Program-made: the position numbers and the translations under genes
Notes under the pieces: model-generated
Databases searched by the model: none
What the model was told of the DNA's origin: nothing
What the model saw: only the letters and a program-made list of their open reading frames with translations
Shown: piece by piece, positions 8,729 to 17,189 of the stretch
Numbering within the stretch: the stretch's first letter is position 1
Layout: the number at the start of each line of letters is the position of its first letter
Assembly: GCA_963769585.1 (NCBI GenBank)
Contig: CAVYMJ010000006.1
Coordinates: forward strand, 1-64,000
DNA from: SSC3 sp963769585
GTDB taxonomy: Bacteria > Actinomycetota > Actinomycetes > Propionibacteriales > Nocardioidaceae
Reading direction: 5' to 3'
DNA length: 64,000 bases

Positions 8729-9247
8729 CTAGTGCCGTAGGTCGATGACCACCCTGCTCGGGTTGGTCAGGGTAAAGATTCGGTAGCCGTTCTTCCGGCG
8801 GGCCGTGAAGCCGAACGACACGACACCCTCAAAATCTCCGGTGAAGGCGACGCCGCGGAGCATGGGCAGTCCGTACTGGCGCAGTCGGGGTCCCTTGTAG
8901 ACGTTGTGGCCCATGTCGTCGTGAGCGCGGGCTGGGTTGAGGGCGAGAGCCAGTTTCCTCCTGCCGTTGAGCGGGACTGCATCTCCGGAGCCGTCGTAGT
9001 TGAGCTGGTCGACATAGCGAACCGTGAAGCTCGGCCGGCGGCCCTGTACGTCGATCACGATCCGGTCGAACCGGCGGTGCTCGGCAACGCGCAGGCCGAC
9101 GATCTTCGGCTGGCCCGTCAGGCGCGGATTCTCGAACGTCGTCGGGCTCTTGGTGTACGCCGGCAGTGCGCCCGCGGGGCTGCTGGTACCGACGAGCGCG
9201 AGCGTCGTGAACCCGACCACGCATAGGGTCCGGAACTGTTTCCTCAT
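8729..9247 (-). CDS. Secreted AMIN-like domain protein
   Basis: A signal peptide (RTLCVVGFTTLALVGTSSPAGA, about residues 5-26) leads into one beta-rich domain. It starts with GLRVAEHRRFDRIVIDVQG, continues with FTVRYVDQL and ends FTLTNPSRVVIDLRH. The pattern of a hydrophobic strand, F-DR-V-D and a final S-R-VVIDL matches the AMIN-like domain of actinobacterial exported proteins, possibly cell-wall binding. Two adjacent ATGs exist (9250 and 9247). The second is better spaced from the aggag site. The gene is monocistronic. Confidence 0.82.
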   Translation of the reverse strand: MRKQFRTLCVVGFTTLALVGTSSPAGALPAYTKSPTTFENPRLTGQPKIVGLRVAEHRRFDRIVIDVQGRRPSFTVRYVDQLNYDGSGDAVPLNGRRKLALALNPARAHDDMGHNVYKGPRLRQYGLPMLRGVAFTGDFEGVVSFGFTARRKNGYRIFTLTNPSRVVIDLRH

Positions 9248-9250
9248 CAT

Positions 9251-9571
9251 CACTCCTGGGGACGTGGCCCGTTGTGTGCGGGCTGCCAACGCCGGCGGCG
9301 GCCGGTCATTTGTTCGACGCGCGACGGCTTGGTCAGGTTTACTCCGCCTTCACCTCGGACTCTCCGCAAGAACAACGAAATTTGGTAGCGTCCGGATCAG
9401 CATCAGGTGCAAGGTTCCAGCTGGTTGAACGGCCGCGGAGTTCGGATATCCGACGGGCGTTGACCCTCAGGTAGTCCAATGGGGGCTTCTCGAGGGGGCT
9501 CGACGTCACACCGCGCGTGATGCGGGACCGTCGAGGTGGCGATCCCAGCCCCGAAAGAGGAGAAGGACGGC
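9251..9571. other. Intergenic region upstream of the cold-shock gene
   Basis: These roughly 320 bases separate two divergent genes. I find no gene. The right half must contain the promoter and leader of the cold-shock gene, and long structured leaders are usual for cspA-type genes. A small palindrome, tcggatatccga, lies near 9440-9451. No convincing -10/-35 pair could be assigned. Confidence 0.5.
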
Positions 9572-9775
9572 ATGGCTTACGGCACTGTGAAGTGGTTCAA
9601 CGCGGAGAAGGGTTTCGGCTTCATCGCGCAGGACGGCGGAGGCGACGACGTCTTCGTGCACTTCTCCGCAATCCAGATGAACGGTTACAAGTCGCTCGAG
9701 GAGAACCAGAAGGTGGAGTTCGAGGTCACCCAGGGTCCCAAGGGGCCCCAGGCTGAGAACGTACGCCAGGCCTGA
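9572..9775 (+). CDS. CspA-family cold-shock protein
   Basis: The 67-residue protein is a single OB-fold cold-shock domain that binds single-stranded RNA and DNA. Both nucleic-acid motifs are present: KGFGFI (RNP1, residues 15-20) and VFVHF (RNP2, about 29-33). It begins MAYGTVKWFNAEKGFGFI, standard for actinobacterial CspA. The start at 9572 is set by a gaggagaagga ribosome site; an in-frame upstream GTG would add 12 non-homologous residues. The gene is followed by a strong terminator, so it is a single transcription unit. Confidence 0.97.
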   Translation: MAYGTVKWFNAEKGFGFIAQDGGGDDVFVHFSAIQMNGYKSLEENQKVEFEVTQGPKGPQAENVRQA

Positions 9776-9804
9776 CCAGAAGGTATCGCCTGACCTAGGC
9801 ATGT

Positions 9805-9843
9805 GAGAGGGCCCCGACGGACCAGTCGGGGCCCTCTCGTTTT
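9805..9843 (+). terminator. Rho-independent terminator of the cold-shock gene
   Basis: A perfect 14-bp stem (gagagggccccgac / gtcggggccctctc) with a 6-base loop (ggacca) is followed by gtttt. It lies about 30 bases after the cspA stop. Confidence 0.92.
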
Positions 9844-9949
9844 GCCCCAATTGACTATGGGTACCACTGGGTTGTTCGGGAACAATGGAGCTAGGACAAC
9901 AATATAAGCAGGGACGATGAACGATTCGCCAACTCGGAGGGGGACCGTC

Positions 9950-10141
9950 ATGAATGACCAGCTAGATGTCCCGCTCGAAGACGCGGAACTGCTCGCAGAG
10001 GTGGAGCTCACCACCAACTTGATCATTGCGGCCAGCGCCTCCGACAGACCCCTGTCGCAGGAAGACATCGACAGGCTGCTCGGAGTCTCGGAGTTGACGC
10101 GTTTCCCTTTCCAGCAAGTCCGTGACATGCCGCGCCCATAA
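9950..10141 (+). CDS. Small conserved actinobacterial protein, unknown function
   Basis: The 63-residue acidic protein reads DVPLEDAELLAEVELTTNLI, then AASASDRPLSQEDIDRLLGV and a basic C-terminus. Similar small proteins with this L-x-E-DI-x-LLG motif are common in actinomycetes, but no function is known to me. The start at 9950 has a ggaggggg site with six-base spacing. An in-frame ATG at 9917 would place that site inside the gene. A plausible -10-like element (atataag) lies near 9901-9907. It stands alone between the csp gene and the phosphate-uptake pair. Confidence 0.75.
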   Translation: MNDQLDVPLEDAELLAEVELTTNLIIAASASDRPLSQEDIDRLLGVSELTRFPFQQVRDMPRP

Positions 10142-10241
10142 CCTACCCCCAAGGGGTATGTCGAGAAGCCTGCGTTGCGAAGATCCGGGGTTGTGCCCCT
10201 AGCATTGCACCCGGCTCGCATCCGTTCGTCAGGAGTTCGTC

Positions 10242-10859
10242 GTGGCTTTGCGCTTCCGTCCTGCAGACATCACCTTCTATGACCTCTTCGCGGAGGCTGC
10301 TCAGCACCTCGTGGGCGGCTCAGCCCTCCTGGCCGAGATGCTGGGCGACGGCAACGACCGTGAGGCGATCGCGCTTCGGATGCGCGAGGCCGAGCACGCC
10401 GCCGACGAGACGACGCACAGCATCATCCGGCGGGTGAACAGCACGTTCGTGACACCGTTCGACCGGGAGGACATCTACGCGCTGGCGTCCGGCCTCGACG
10501 ACGTCATGGACTTCATGGAGGAGGCGGTGGATCTCGTCCTGCTCTACGAGGTGGAGAGGCTGCCCAAGGAGCTCGCCAAACAGGTCGAGGTCATCCAGCG
10601 GTGCGCCGAGCTCACCGCCCAGGCGATGCCTCGCCTTAAGGCGATGAAGGACCTCGAGGAGTACTGGATCGAGATCAACCGGCTGGAGAACTCGGGCGAC
10701 AAGTCCTACCGCCGGATCCTGGCCAAGCTGTTCAGCGGTTCGTACGAGGCGCTTGAGGTGCTCAAGCTCAAGGACATCGTGGACTCGCTTGAGTCCGCTG
10801 TGGACGGCTTCGAACGTGTCGCGAACATCGTCGAGCAGATCGCCGTCAAGGAGTCCTGA
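10242..10859 (+). CDS. PhoU-like DUF47 protein, PiT accessory
   Basis: The 205-residue all-helical protein belongs to the PhoU-like DUF47/YkaA family. It matches along its length, including LRMREAEHAADETTHSIIRRVN, TPFDREDIYALASGLDDVMDF and LKDIVDSLESAVDGFERVANI. These proteins are encoded next to PiT transporters and are thought to regulate or assist them. It starts at GTG 10242 with an aggag ribosome site. The stop is two bases from the start of the transporter gene, so the two are cotranscribed. Confidence 0.92.
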   Translation: MALRFRPADITFYDLFAEAAQHLVGGSALLAEMLGDGNDREAIALRMREAEHAADETTHSIIRRVNSTFVTPFDREDIYALASGLDDVMDFMEEAVDLVLLYEVERLPKELAKQVEVIQRCAELTAQAMPRLKAMKDLEEYWIEINRLENSGDKSYRRILAKLFSGSYEALEVLKLKDIVDSLESAVDGFERVANIVEQIAVKES

Positions 10860-10861
10860 GC

Positions 10862-11890
10862 GTGGACCTTGCGATCGTCATCGCGGTCGTCGTCGTCGCG
10901 CTGGCGTTCGACTACACCAATGGCTTCCATGACGCGGCCAACGCGATCGCCACTTCGGTCTCGACGCGGGCACTGACCCCACGGATCGCTCTGGCAATGG
11001 CCGCGGTGATGAACTTCGTCGGGGCATTTCTCGGCCAGGAGGTCGCCAACACCGTCGGCAAGGTCATCAAGCCGCCCGAGGACACCCAGGGCCTGATCGT
11101 CGTCATGGCCGGACTCATCGGTGCGATCGCCTGGAACCTGCTGACCTGGTACTACGGCCTTCCATCGTCGTCCTCGCACGCGCTGATCGGCGGACTGGTG
11201 GGCGCAGCGATGGCCTACGCGGCCGTGGCGCCGGACGCGTCGATCGCGCAGCTGGTCAAGTGGGACGTCATCATCGACAAGATCCTCATCCCCATGGTGG
11301 CTTCACCGTTGTTCGGGTTCGCTGCCGCGTTCGTTCTGATGGTGGCAATCATGTGGCTGTTCCGAAAGGCCAACCCAGGACCCACCAACCGCGGCTTCCG
11401 CTACGCCCAGACCGTCTCGGCGGCCGCGATGGCCCTGGGCCATGGGCTCCAGGATGCCCAGAAGACGATGGGGGTCATCTTCCTCGCGCTGCTGACCGGC
11501 GGGTACGTCACAGCCAACGACGACCTTCCGGTGTGGGTCATCTTCGCTGCTGCTGCCGCCATCTCGCTGGGCACGTACGCCGGCGGCTGGCGCATCATGA
11601 GGACCCTCGGACGGCGCATCATCCACCTGGACCCACCTCGCGGCTTCGCTGCGGAGTCGGTCGCCGCGGGCGTGCTGTACACGACGGCCTTCGTCTTCGA
11701 GGCACCGATCTCCACCACCCACACGATCACCTCCGCGGTGATGGGGGTCGGTGCCACCAAGCGTGTGTCCGCCGTGCGCTGGGGGGTGGCCAGGACCATC
11801 GTCACCGCCTGGGTGCTGACCTTCCCGATGGCCGGCTCAGCGGCGGCCGCGGTCTACCTGCTCCTCCACTACGTCTTCCAGCTTCCGTAG
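10862..11890 (+). CDS. PiT-family inorganic phosphate transporter
   Basis: The 342-residue integral membrane protein takes up inorganic phosphate (as metal-phosphate) driven by the proton gradient. Two inverted PD001131-type signatures are visible: FDYTNGFHDAANAIATSVST near residue 16 and MALGHGLQDAQKTMGVI near 190. GLPSSSSHALIGGLVGA and APISTTHTITSAVMGVGA are the matching hydrophobic repeats. About ten membrane helices are apparent. It begins at GTG just after its DUF47 partner. Low-affinity PiT uptake here complements the high-affinity Pst system encoded convergently downstream. Confidence 0.95.
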   Translation: MDLAIVIAVVVVALAFDYTNGFHDAANAIATSVSTRALTPRIALAMAAVMNFVGAFLGQEVANTVGKVIKPPEDTQGLIVVMAGLIGAIAWNLLTWYYGLPSSSSHALIGGLVGAAMAYAAVAPDASIAQLVKWDVIIDKILIPMVASPLFGFAAAFVLMVAIMWLFRKANPGPTNRGFRYAQTVSAAAMALGHGLQDAQKTMGVIFLALLTGGYVTANDDLPVWVIFAAAAAISLGTYAGGWRIMRTLGRRIIHLDPPRGFAAESVAAGVLYTTAFVFEAPISTTHTITSAVMGVGATKRVSAVRWGVARTIVTAWVLTFPMAGSAAAAVYLLLHYVFQLP

Positions 11891-11925
11891 GCCTGGGCCG
11901 TCACGGCTGGGCGGTTGCGGGCGAT

Positions 11926-11951
11926 CCGTGTCCTCCCCCGTGTGGACACGG
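11926..11951. terminator. Possible bidirectional hairpin between pit and pstB
   Basis: An 8-bp stem (ccgtgtcc / ggacacgg) with a 10-base loop sits between the convergent pit and pstB genes. There is no T tract, so its role as a terminator is only suggested by position. Confidence 0.35.
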
Positions 11952-12036
11952 ACCGCCAGCGACCACGGGAGGGAGACGGCCTCGCGACCGGAGCATGACG
12001 CCGTTCGGCGAGACCTTTCAACGGCCGGGGCCAGGC

Positions 12037-12816
12037 TCAGCCGAAACGCCCGGAGATGTAGGCCTCGGTGGCCTCTTCTTGAGGGTTGGAGAAGATCTTC
12101 TTCGTCGGGTTGAACTCGACCAGACGACCCGGTTTGCCGGTGGCGGCCAGGTTGAAGAAGGCCGTGTCCTCGGAGACCCGGGCTGCCTGCTGCATGTTGT
12201 GGGTCACGATCACGATCGTGTACTGGTCCTTGAGCTCGTGGATCAGATCCTCGATCGCGGCGGTCGAGATCGGGTCCAGCGCCGAGCACGGCTCATCCAT
12301 GAGCAGCACCTGGGGCTCGACCGCGATGGCGCGAGCGATACACAAGCGCTGCTGCTGTCCGCCGGAAAGCCCCATCCCCGGCTTGCTCAGGCGGTCCTTG
12401 ACCTCGTTCCAGAGGTTCGCCCCCTTGAGGGACTTCTCCACCACCGCGTCCGCGTCGGACCTGGAGAGCCGCTTGTTGTTCAGGCGCATCCCGGCCAGCA
12501 CGTTCTCGTAGATGGACATGGTGGGGAACGGGTTGGGCCGCTGAAAGACCATGCCTACCTGCCGCCGTACGGCGACCGGGTCCACGTCGGCGCCGTACAT
12601 GTCCTGACCGTCGATCACGATCTTCCCGTCGACCCATGCCCCCGGGATGACCTCGTGCATCCGGTTGAGGGATCGCAGGAGGGTCGACTTCCCGCAGCCC
12701 GAGGGGCCGATGAACGCAGTCACCGACCGGGCCGGGATCGTCATGGAGACACCCTCGACTGCCAGGAAGTCGCCGTAGTAGATGTCCAGGTCGGTGACGT
12801 CGATGCTCTTCGCCAT
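12037..12816 (-). CDS. pstB: Phosphate ABC transporter ATP-binding protein PstB
   Basis: The ATPase of the high-affinity phosphate importer, 259 residues. It shows Walker A GPSGCGKST (about 37-45), a Q-loop region (GMVFQRPNPFPTMSIYENV, characteristic of PstB), signature LSGGQQQRLCIARA, Walker B VLLMDEPCSALDP and the switch His in IVIVTHNMQQA. It is the last gene of the pstSCAB group, starting at ATG 12816 a short distance after pstA. It energises transport through PstC and PstA at the membrane. Confidence 0.97.
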   Translation of the reverse strand: MAKSIDVTDLDIYYGDFLAVEGVSMTIPARSVTAFIGPSGCGKSTLLRSLNRMHEVIPGAWVDGKIVIDGQDMYGADVDPVAVRRQVGMVFQRPNPFPTMSIYENVLAGMRLNNKRLSRSDADAVVEKSLKGANLWNEVKDRLSKPGMGLSGGQQQRLCIARAIAVEPQVLLMDEPCSALDPISTAAIEDLIHELKDQYTIVIVTHNMQQAARVSEDTAFFNLAATGKPGRLVEFNPTKKIFSNPQEEATEAYISGRFG

Positions 12817-12840
12817 GGTCTGTCTCTCTCTGCCGCGGTC

Positions 12841-13953
12841 TCAGCGGCCAGTCTTGGGGGCGAACCTCGCCCCGATCAGGCGGGCGACGAGGTTCAGGCC
12901 CATCACGATCGTGATCAGTACGAGGGCGGCTCCCCAGGCTCGCTCAATGCCGAACTCCGGGGGTACCCCTGGTTGGGTGAACGAGTAGTACGTGAAGACC
13001 GGCAGCGTCGTCATCTGTTCGCTGAACAGGTTCCAGTTCGTGGAGTCGGTCTTCCCGGCGATGATCAGCAGCGGGGCGGTCTCTCCGGCGACGCGGGCCA
13101 CCGCAAGCGTCACTCCAGTCACGATGCCGGCCAGAGCGGTAGGAATGACCACCCGGACGATCGTCAGCCACCTGGGCACACCGAGTGCTAGGGCTGCTTC
13201 GCGCAGGTCGTTGGGGACCAGCTTCAGCATCTCCTCACAGGCGCGTACGACGATGGGGATCATCAGCAGTGACAGCGCGATGGAGCCGCCGAACCCCATC
13301 CGGACTCCCGGCCCGAGGAAGATCTCGAGCAGCGCGTAGGCGAACAGGCCGGCGACGATCGAGGGGATGCCCGTCATCACGTCGACCAGGAAGGTGATCA
13401 CCCGAGCCACCTTGCTGGTCGCGCCGTACTCCACCAGGTAGACGGCGGTCATGATGCCGATCGGTACCGAGATCACTGCCGCACCCAGCGTGATCAGCAG
13501 GGTGCCGACGATGGCGTGGAAGATCCCGCCGCCAGGACCGATCACGTTGCGCATGGTCCCACCGAGGAACTCGCCGCTCAGGGCAGGCAAGCCCTTGCTC
13601 AGGACGGTGTAGATCAGGGAGGCGAGCGGCACCATCGCAATGGCGAACGCCGACCAGACAAGCGTCGTCACGAGCCGATCCGTGGCTGCGCGACCGCCCT
13701 CGACCGCACGCGACCAGCCGGTCAGGCCAATGGTGAAGATCAGGGCGCCAAGAGTCACCAGCGCGACAGGTCCCCAGCCCAACAGGAGCGTGACCAGGCC
13801 GGCGGCGGCTGCCGAGACGACCGCCACCAGGATCGGCGCCCAGCTTGGCAGGAGGGGATGGCTCAGCGGCAAGTGGCGCTCGTCATTGGCGGCGGCGGGG
13901 ATGGCGCTTCCCGTCGGCTGCGCGCCGGCTGAGTTCTTCATCTCGTCGTTCAT
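12841..13953 (-). CDS. pstA: Phosphate ABC transporter permease PstA
   Basis: One of the two membrane subunits of the phosphate importer. At 370 residues it is longer than many PstA proteins because of an N-terminal extension that contributes extra hydrophobic segments (PILVAVVSAAAAGLVTLLLG and following). The conserved permease core includes GGIFHAIVGTLLITLGAAV and the coupling region ACEEMLKLVPNDLREAALALG, the EAA-type loop that contacts PstB. It starts three bases after the pstC stop. Confidence 0.95.
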   Translation of the reverse strand: MNDEMKNSAGAQPTGSAIPAAANDERHLPLSHPLLPSWAPILVAVVSAAAAGLVTLLLGWGPVALVTLGALIFTIGLTGWSRAVEGGRAATDRLVTTLVWSAFAIAMVPLASLIYTVLSKGLPALSGEFLGGTMRNVIGPGGGIFHAIVGTLLITLGAAVISVPIGIMTAVYLVEYGATSKVARVITFLVDVMTGIPSIVAGLFAYALLEIFLGPGVRMGFGGSIALSLLMIPIVVRACEEMLKLVPNDLREAALALGVPRWLTIVRVVIPTALAGIVTGVTLAVARVAGETAPLLIIAGKTDSTNWNLFSEQMTTLPVFTYYSFTQPGVPPEFGIERAWGAALVLITIVMGLNLVARLIGARFAPKTGR

Positions 13954-13956
13954 CGG

Positions 13957-14892
13957 TCAGGCCTTGATCTTGCCGCGGGCGACGATGGCGCGCGCTGCGA
14001 AGTTGACGGCGAAGGTGAACACGAAGAGCACGAGCCCCGTCGCGATCAACGCGTTGACTTTGAGATCGGTCGCCTCGGGGAACTTCAAGGCGATGTTCGC
14101 GGCGATCGTGGAGGGGTTCTCGGCACTGATCAGGTTGAACGTCACGATGCCCGAGGCCGACAGGACCATGGCCACGGCCATCGTCTCGCCCAGTGCTCGA
14201 CCTAGGCCCAGCATGACGGCCGAGACCGTGCCGGAGCGGGCGTAGGGGAAGACCGCGATCCGGATCATCTCCCAGCGGGTCGCTCCGAGCGCGAGGGCTG
14301 CCTCCTGCTGCAGGGTCGGGGTCTGTAGGTAGATCTCCCGGGTGATCGCGGTGATGATCGGCAGCACCATCACCGCGAGCACCACGCCCGCGCTGAGGAT
14401 GGTCCGCCCGCTGGGCAACGCTGGGCCGGCGAAGAACGGCAGGAACCCCAGTCGCTCTTCCAACCATCCGTACCCTGTCGCGAGTCGGGGGGCGAGGAAC
14501 TGGATGCCCCACAGGCCGTAGACCACGCTCGGAACCGCTGCGAGCAGGTCGACCAGGTTACTCAGGAGCCGGGACAAGGATCGCGGGGCGTAGTGCGAGA
14601 TGACCAGCGCCACCCCGATCGCCAACGGCGTGGCGATGAGCAGCGCGATCAGCGCTGCCAGGATGGTGCCGAAGACGAGCGGCCAGACGTACGAGATGAA
14701 GTTGTCGTGGTCTGCGCCGTAGACGCTGGAGTCGGCGGTCATCCCGGGGAAGCCCTCGACCGTGAGGAAGATGGCCACTCCGGCGAGGACGACCAGGATC
14801 GCCAGCCCGGAGATGCGGGCCGTGCTGGCGAAGAGACGGTCGCCCCTACGGCTCACCGCGGCCGGCGCCCTTGGCACCTCGGTCGTGGTCAC
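13957..14892 (-). CDS. pstC: Phosphate ABC transporter permease PstC
   Basis: The second membrane subunit, 311 residues, with about six helices. Typical segments are SYVWPLVFGTILAALIALLI, AVPSVVYGLWGIQFLAP and the EAA-type loop QEAALALGATRWEMIRIAVFP. GTG start at 14892 behind aaggag. It lies downstream of pstS with a short intergenic gap and upstream of pstA, in the standard pstSCAB order. Confidence 0.95.
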   Translation of the reverse strand: MTTTEVPRAPAAVSRRGDRLFASTARISGLAILVVLAGVAIFLTVEGFPGMTADSSVYGADHDNFISYVWPLVFGTILAALIALLIATPLAIGVALVISHYAPRSLSRLLSNLVDLLAAVPSVVYGLWGIQFLAPRLATGYGWLEERLGFLPFFAGPALPSGRTILSAGVVLAVMVLPIITAITREIYLQTPTLQQEAALALGATRWEMIRIAVFPYARSGTVSAVMLGLGRALGETMAVAMVLSASGIVTFNLISAENPSTIAANIALKFPEATDLKVNALIATGLVLFVFTFAVNFAARAIVARGKIKA

Positions 14893-14985
14893 GACACTCC
14901 TTCCTGTTCTCCGACACCGAGAAGTCCTCGAAGGCGGCCCGTCGACACCCGTGGTGCTGACGGACCGCCTCCCGAGGGTTACCGG

Positions 14986-16074
14986 TCAGCTCGAGATTTT
15001 GCCAACGATAGCGAGGGCCTCCTGCGAGAGAGCGGCGCTGAGCGGTGCGGAGCCCGCCGATGCGGCGGCCGCCGCCTGGCCCTCCTCGCTGAGCACGTAG
15101 CTCGTGAAGCCCTTGACCAGTGCGGCCGTGTTGGCGTCGTCGTAGGACGGGCAGGCCACCAGGTAGGAGACCAGCACGATCGGGTACGCGCCGCTCTCGG
15201 TGGTGTCACGGGCCAGCTCGACGGCCATGCTTGTCGCGGGGCGGCCCTTCACGCGGGGGGAGACCTCGACGATCTTGGCCGCGGCCTCTGCACTCGGGCC
15301 GACGTACTCGTCGCCTACCTTCACCAGTGCGTGGTTGAGCTGGCCGGCCTGGCTGGCATCGGCGTAACCGATGCTGCCCTGCCCGTTGCTCACCGCCGCG
15401 ACGACGCCGGAGGTGCCCGCTGCGCCCTCGCCGCCGAGGGTCTTGGGCCACTCGCCGACCTTGCCAGCGGTCCATACGTCCTTGGCGACGGCGTCCAGGT
15501 ACGCGGTGAAGTTCTCCGAGGTTCCCGACTCGTCGGACCGGTGGACCGGGTTGATCGCGGAGTCGGGAAGGTCGGTGCCCTCGTTGTCAGCCGCGATGGC
15601 TGGGTCGTTCCACTTGGTGATCTCGCCGGCGAAGATCCCTGCGATGGTCGCTGGCGCGAGGTTCAGCTCGTCCACGCCGTCGAGGTTGTAGATCACGGCG
15701 ATGGGGCTGATGTAGTCCGGAACCTCGATCGGGTCCTGGCCACAGGTGGCCTTCGCCCTGGCCAGCTCCTCGTCGTCGAGGATCGAATCGGTACCGGCGA
15801 ACGGCCATGCACCAGCAACGAACTGCTCGCGGCCGGTGCCGGAGCCTTCGGGGGCGTAGTTGACAGTTACCTTGGAGTTGGCCTGCTGGAAGCCGGCGCG
15901 GAACGCGGCCATCGCCGCCTCCTGCGAGCTTGCGCCGCCAGCGCTCACGGTGCCGTTGAGGCCACCCTCACCGCTCGCGCCGTCGTTGGCGTCGGCGCCG
16001 CAGGCGCTGAGACCGAGACCGAGCACGAGGGCCGCAGCGGCCGGAGCCATGCGACGAATCGAAGTGCGGTTCAC
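14986..16074 (-). CDS. pstS: Phosphate-binding lipoprotein PstS
   Basis: The extracytoplasmic receptor of the phosphate importer. A lipoprotein signal (MNRTSIRRMAPAAAALVLGLGLSAC) ends in the lipobox LSAC at residue 25, so the protein is predicted to be lipid-anchored. The mature protein shows the PstS fold, with GAGASSQ-like VSAGGASSQEAAMAAF, YAPEGSGTGREQF and VHRSDESGTSENFTAYL contributing phosphate contacts. It starts at GTG 16074 with an aggag site and is preceded by a PHO-box-like repeat, consistent with induction by phosphate starvation. Confidence 0.95.
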   Translation of the reverse strand: MNRTSIRRMAPAAAALVLGLGLSACGADANDGASGEGGLNGTVSAGGASSQEAAMAAFRAGFQQANSKVTVNYAPEGSGTGREQFVAGAWPFAGTDSILDDEELARAKATCGQDPIEVPDYISPIAVIYNLDGVDELNLAPATIAGIFAGEITKWNDPAIAADNEGTDLPDSAINPVHRSDESGTSENFTAYLDAVAKDVWTAGKVGEWPKTLGGEGAAGTSGVVAAVSNGQGSIGYADASQAGQLNHALVKVGDEYVGPSAEAAAKIVEVSPRVKGRPATSMAVELARDTTESGAYPIVLVSYLVACPSYDDANTAALVKGFTSYVLSEEGQAAAAASAGSAPLSAALSQEALAIVGKISS

Positions 16075-16149
16075 TTCATCTTCTCCTGTGGTTACTGGAA
16101 TCTGACTCTTCGAACGTAGGGAGGCCAGATGAAGCGACCGACGGTCATA

Positions 16150-16167
16150 GGTGAACGCGGAGTGAAC
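16150..16167 (-). promoter_or_regulatory. PHO-box-like direct repeats upstream of pstS
   Basis: Read on the minus strand, two heptamers GTTCACT and GTTCACC stand exactly 11 bp apart, 76-93 bases before the pstS start. Direct repeats of GTTCACC-like units with 11-bp periodicity are the known PhoP-binding PHO box of streptomycetes. A further half-site (GTTCACGT on the minus strand) lies at 16215-16222. Confidence 0.75.
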
Positions 16168-16240
16168 GTCAGGGACCCGTTTGGAGGCGTAGAACCGGAC
16201 ATGAGACGTCCGTCACGTGAACTGCCGCGCGTCGGACTGT

Positions 16241-17143
16241 CTAGCGTCCGCTCGGGGCGTCGTGGACCTCCCACGCAACTACCTTGCCGCGCCGGTGGTG
16301 AACCACAGCCAGTGAGCCCGGCTCGAGGGCACAGGTCTCGAGTCCGAGCGCCTGCCAGACCAGCGGGAGCACCGGCCGGTGGGTACACAGCACGGCCGGT
16401 TCCTTGAGCGAGAGGAGCCTGTCGACCACGGCTGCCACGATCACGGGGCTTGCTTCCTCCTCGGAGAGCTCCGAGGTCTCCTCGATCTCGAGATCGGCCA
16501 CCTCCGCATAGGGCGCGATGGTGGTCCAGCAGCGTCTGCTGGTGGAGCTGACCAGCCGGGTGACGCCGTACGCCGCGAGCATCGGGACGAGCTGCTCGGA
16601 CTGGAACTCTCCGAGCTTGGTGAGGGGCCGTTCTCGGTCGTCGCGACGCCACGAGGCCCGTGCGCGGGCCTTCCCGTGCCGGAGGATCACCAGCGGGTAC
16701 GACTTCTTCCGGACGAGCAGGTACTCCTCGAGCGTCTCGCGGTCGTGCGGGTACGTCAGCAGCCGCTGCGCGTCCTCGAGCCTGACCCACGAGACCTGGT
16801 CGATCTCGGTGTTGGCGTCGTACCCGCTCACGTCGTCGCCGTTGACCAGCCGTCCCGCCCAGTAGTGCACATGCTTGGTCCTCGTCCGTCCGTTGCGCAC
16901 CTGGTAGCTCTGCGTGGACAGCGGCGGCCCGAGCCTGATGTCGAGCCCGGTCTCCTCGGCTACCTCGCGGACCGCAGCGCTGGTGGGGTGCTCGTGGAGG
17001 TCGAGCTTGCCCTTGGGGAACGACCAGTCGTCGTACTTGGGCCGGTGCACCAGGAGAACCTCTAAGGCTCCCTTGCTCGAGGGCCCCGGTGTCTTGCGCG
17101 CGACGACTGCGCCCGCTGACACGATCCGGCCGGTCGCTGACAT
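16241..17143 (-). CDS. mutT1: NUDIX plus histidine-phosphatase protein (MutT1-like)
   Basis: A two-domain hydrolase of 300 residues. The N-terminal NUDIX domain has the complete box (GKLDLHEHPTSAAVREVAEETGL, split at about residues 45-67). The C-terminal phosphoglycerate-mutase-like domain starts with the catalytic ILRHGKARA near 152 and ends with a second His region in CTHRPVLPLV. This fusion matches mycobacterial MutT1, which degrades oxidised nucleotides and diadenosine polyphosphates. That activity is inferred from architecture. It runs towards pstS and is divergent from the neighbour at 17190. Confidence 0.9.
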   Translation of the reverse strand: MSATGRIVSAGAVVARKTPGPSSKGALEVLLVHRPKYDDWSFPKGKLDLHEHPTSAAVREVAEETGLDIRLGPPLSTQSYQVRNGRTRTKHVHYWAGRLVNGDDVSGYDANTEIDQVSWVRLEDAQRLLTYPHDRETLEEYLLVRKKSYPLVILRHGKARARASWRRDDRERPLTKLGEFQSEQLVPMLAAYGVTRLVSSTSRRCWTTIAPYAEVADLEIEETSELSEEEASPVIVAAVVDRLLSLKEPAVLCTHRPVLPLVWQALGLETCALEPGSLAVVHHRRGKVVAWEVHDAPSGR

Positions 17144-17189
17144 GGCGCTAGTGTCACACCAACGGTTGAACGGGAAGGGAACTGCTCGC

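Noticed and set aside
11260..13191. Long plus-strand open frame of about 640 codons across pit and pst genes
   Set aside because: It lies in the wrong frame over pit and antisense to pstB/pstA, has Arg/His/Gly-rich low-complexity composition and matches no family; pst motifs are clear in the other frame.
14593..16119. Long plus-strand frame antisense to pstC/pstS
   Set aside because: Shadow of real genes in high-GC DNA; no start with a ribosome site and no domain.
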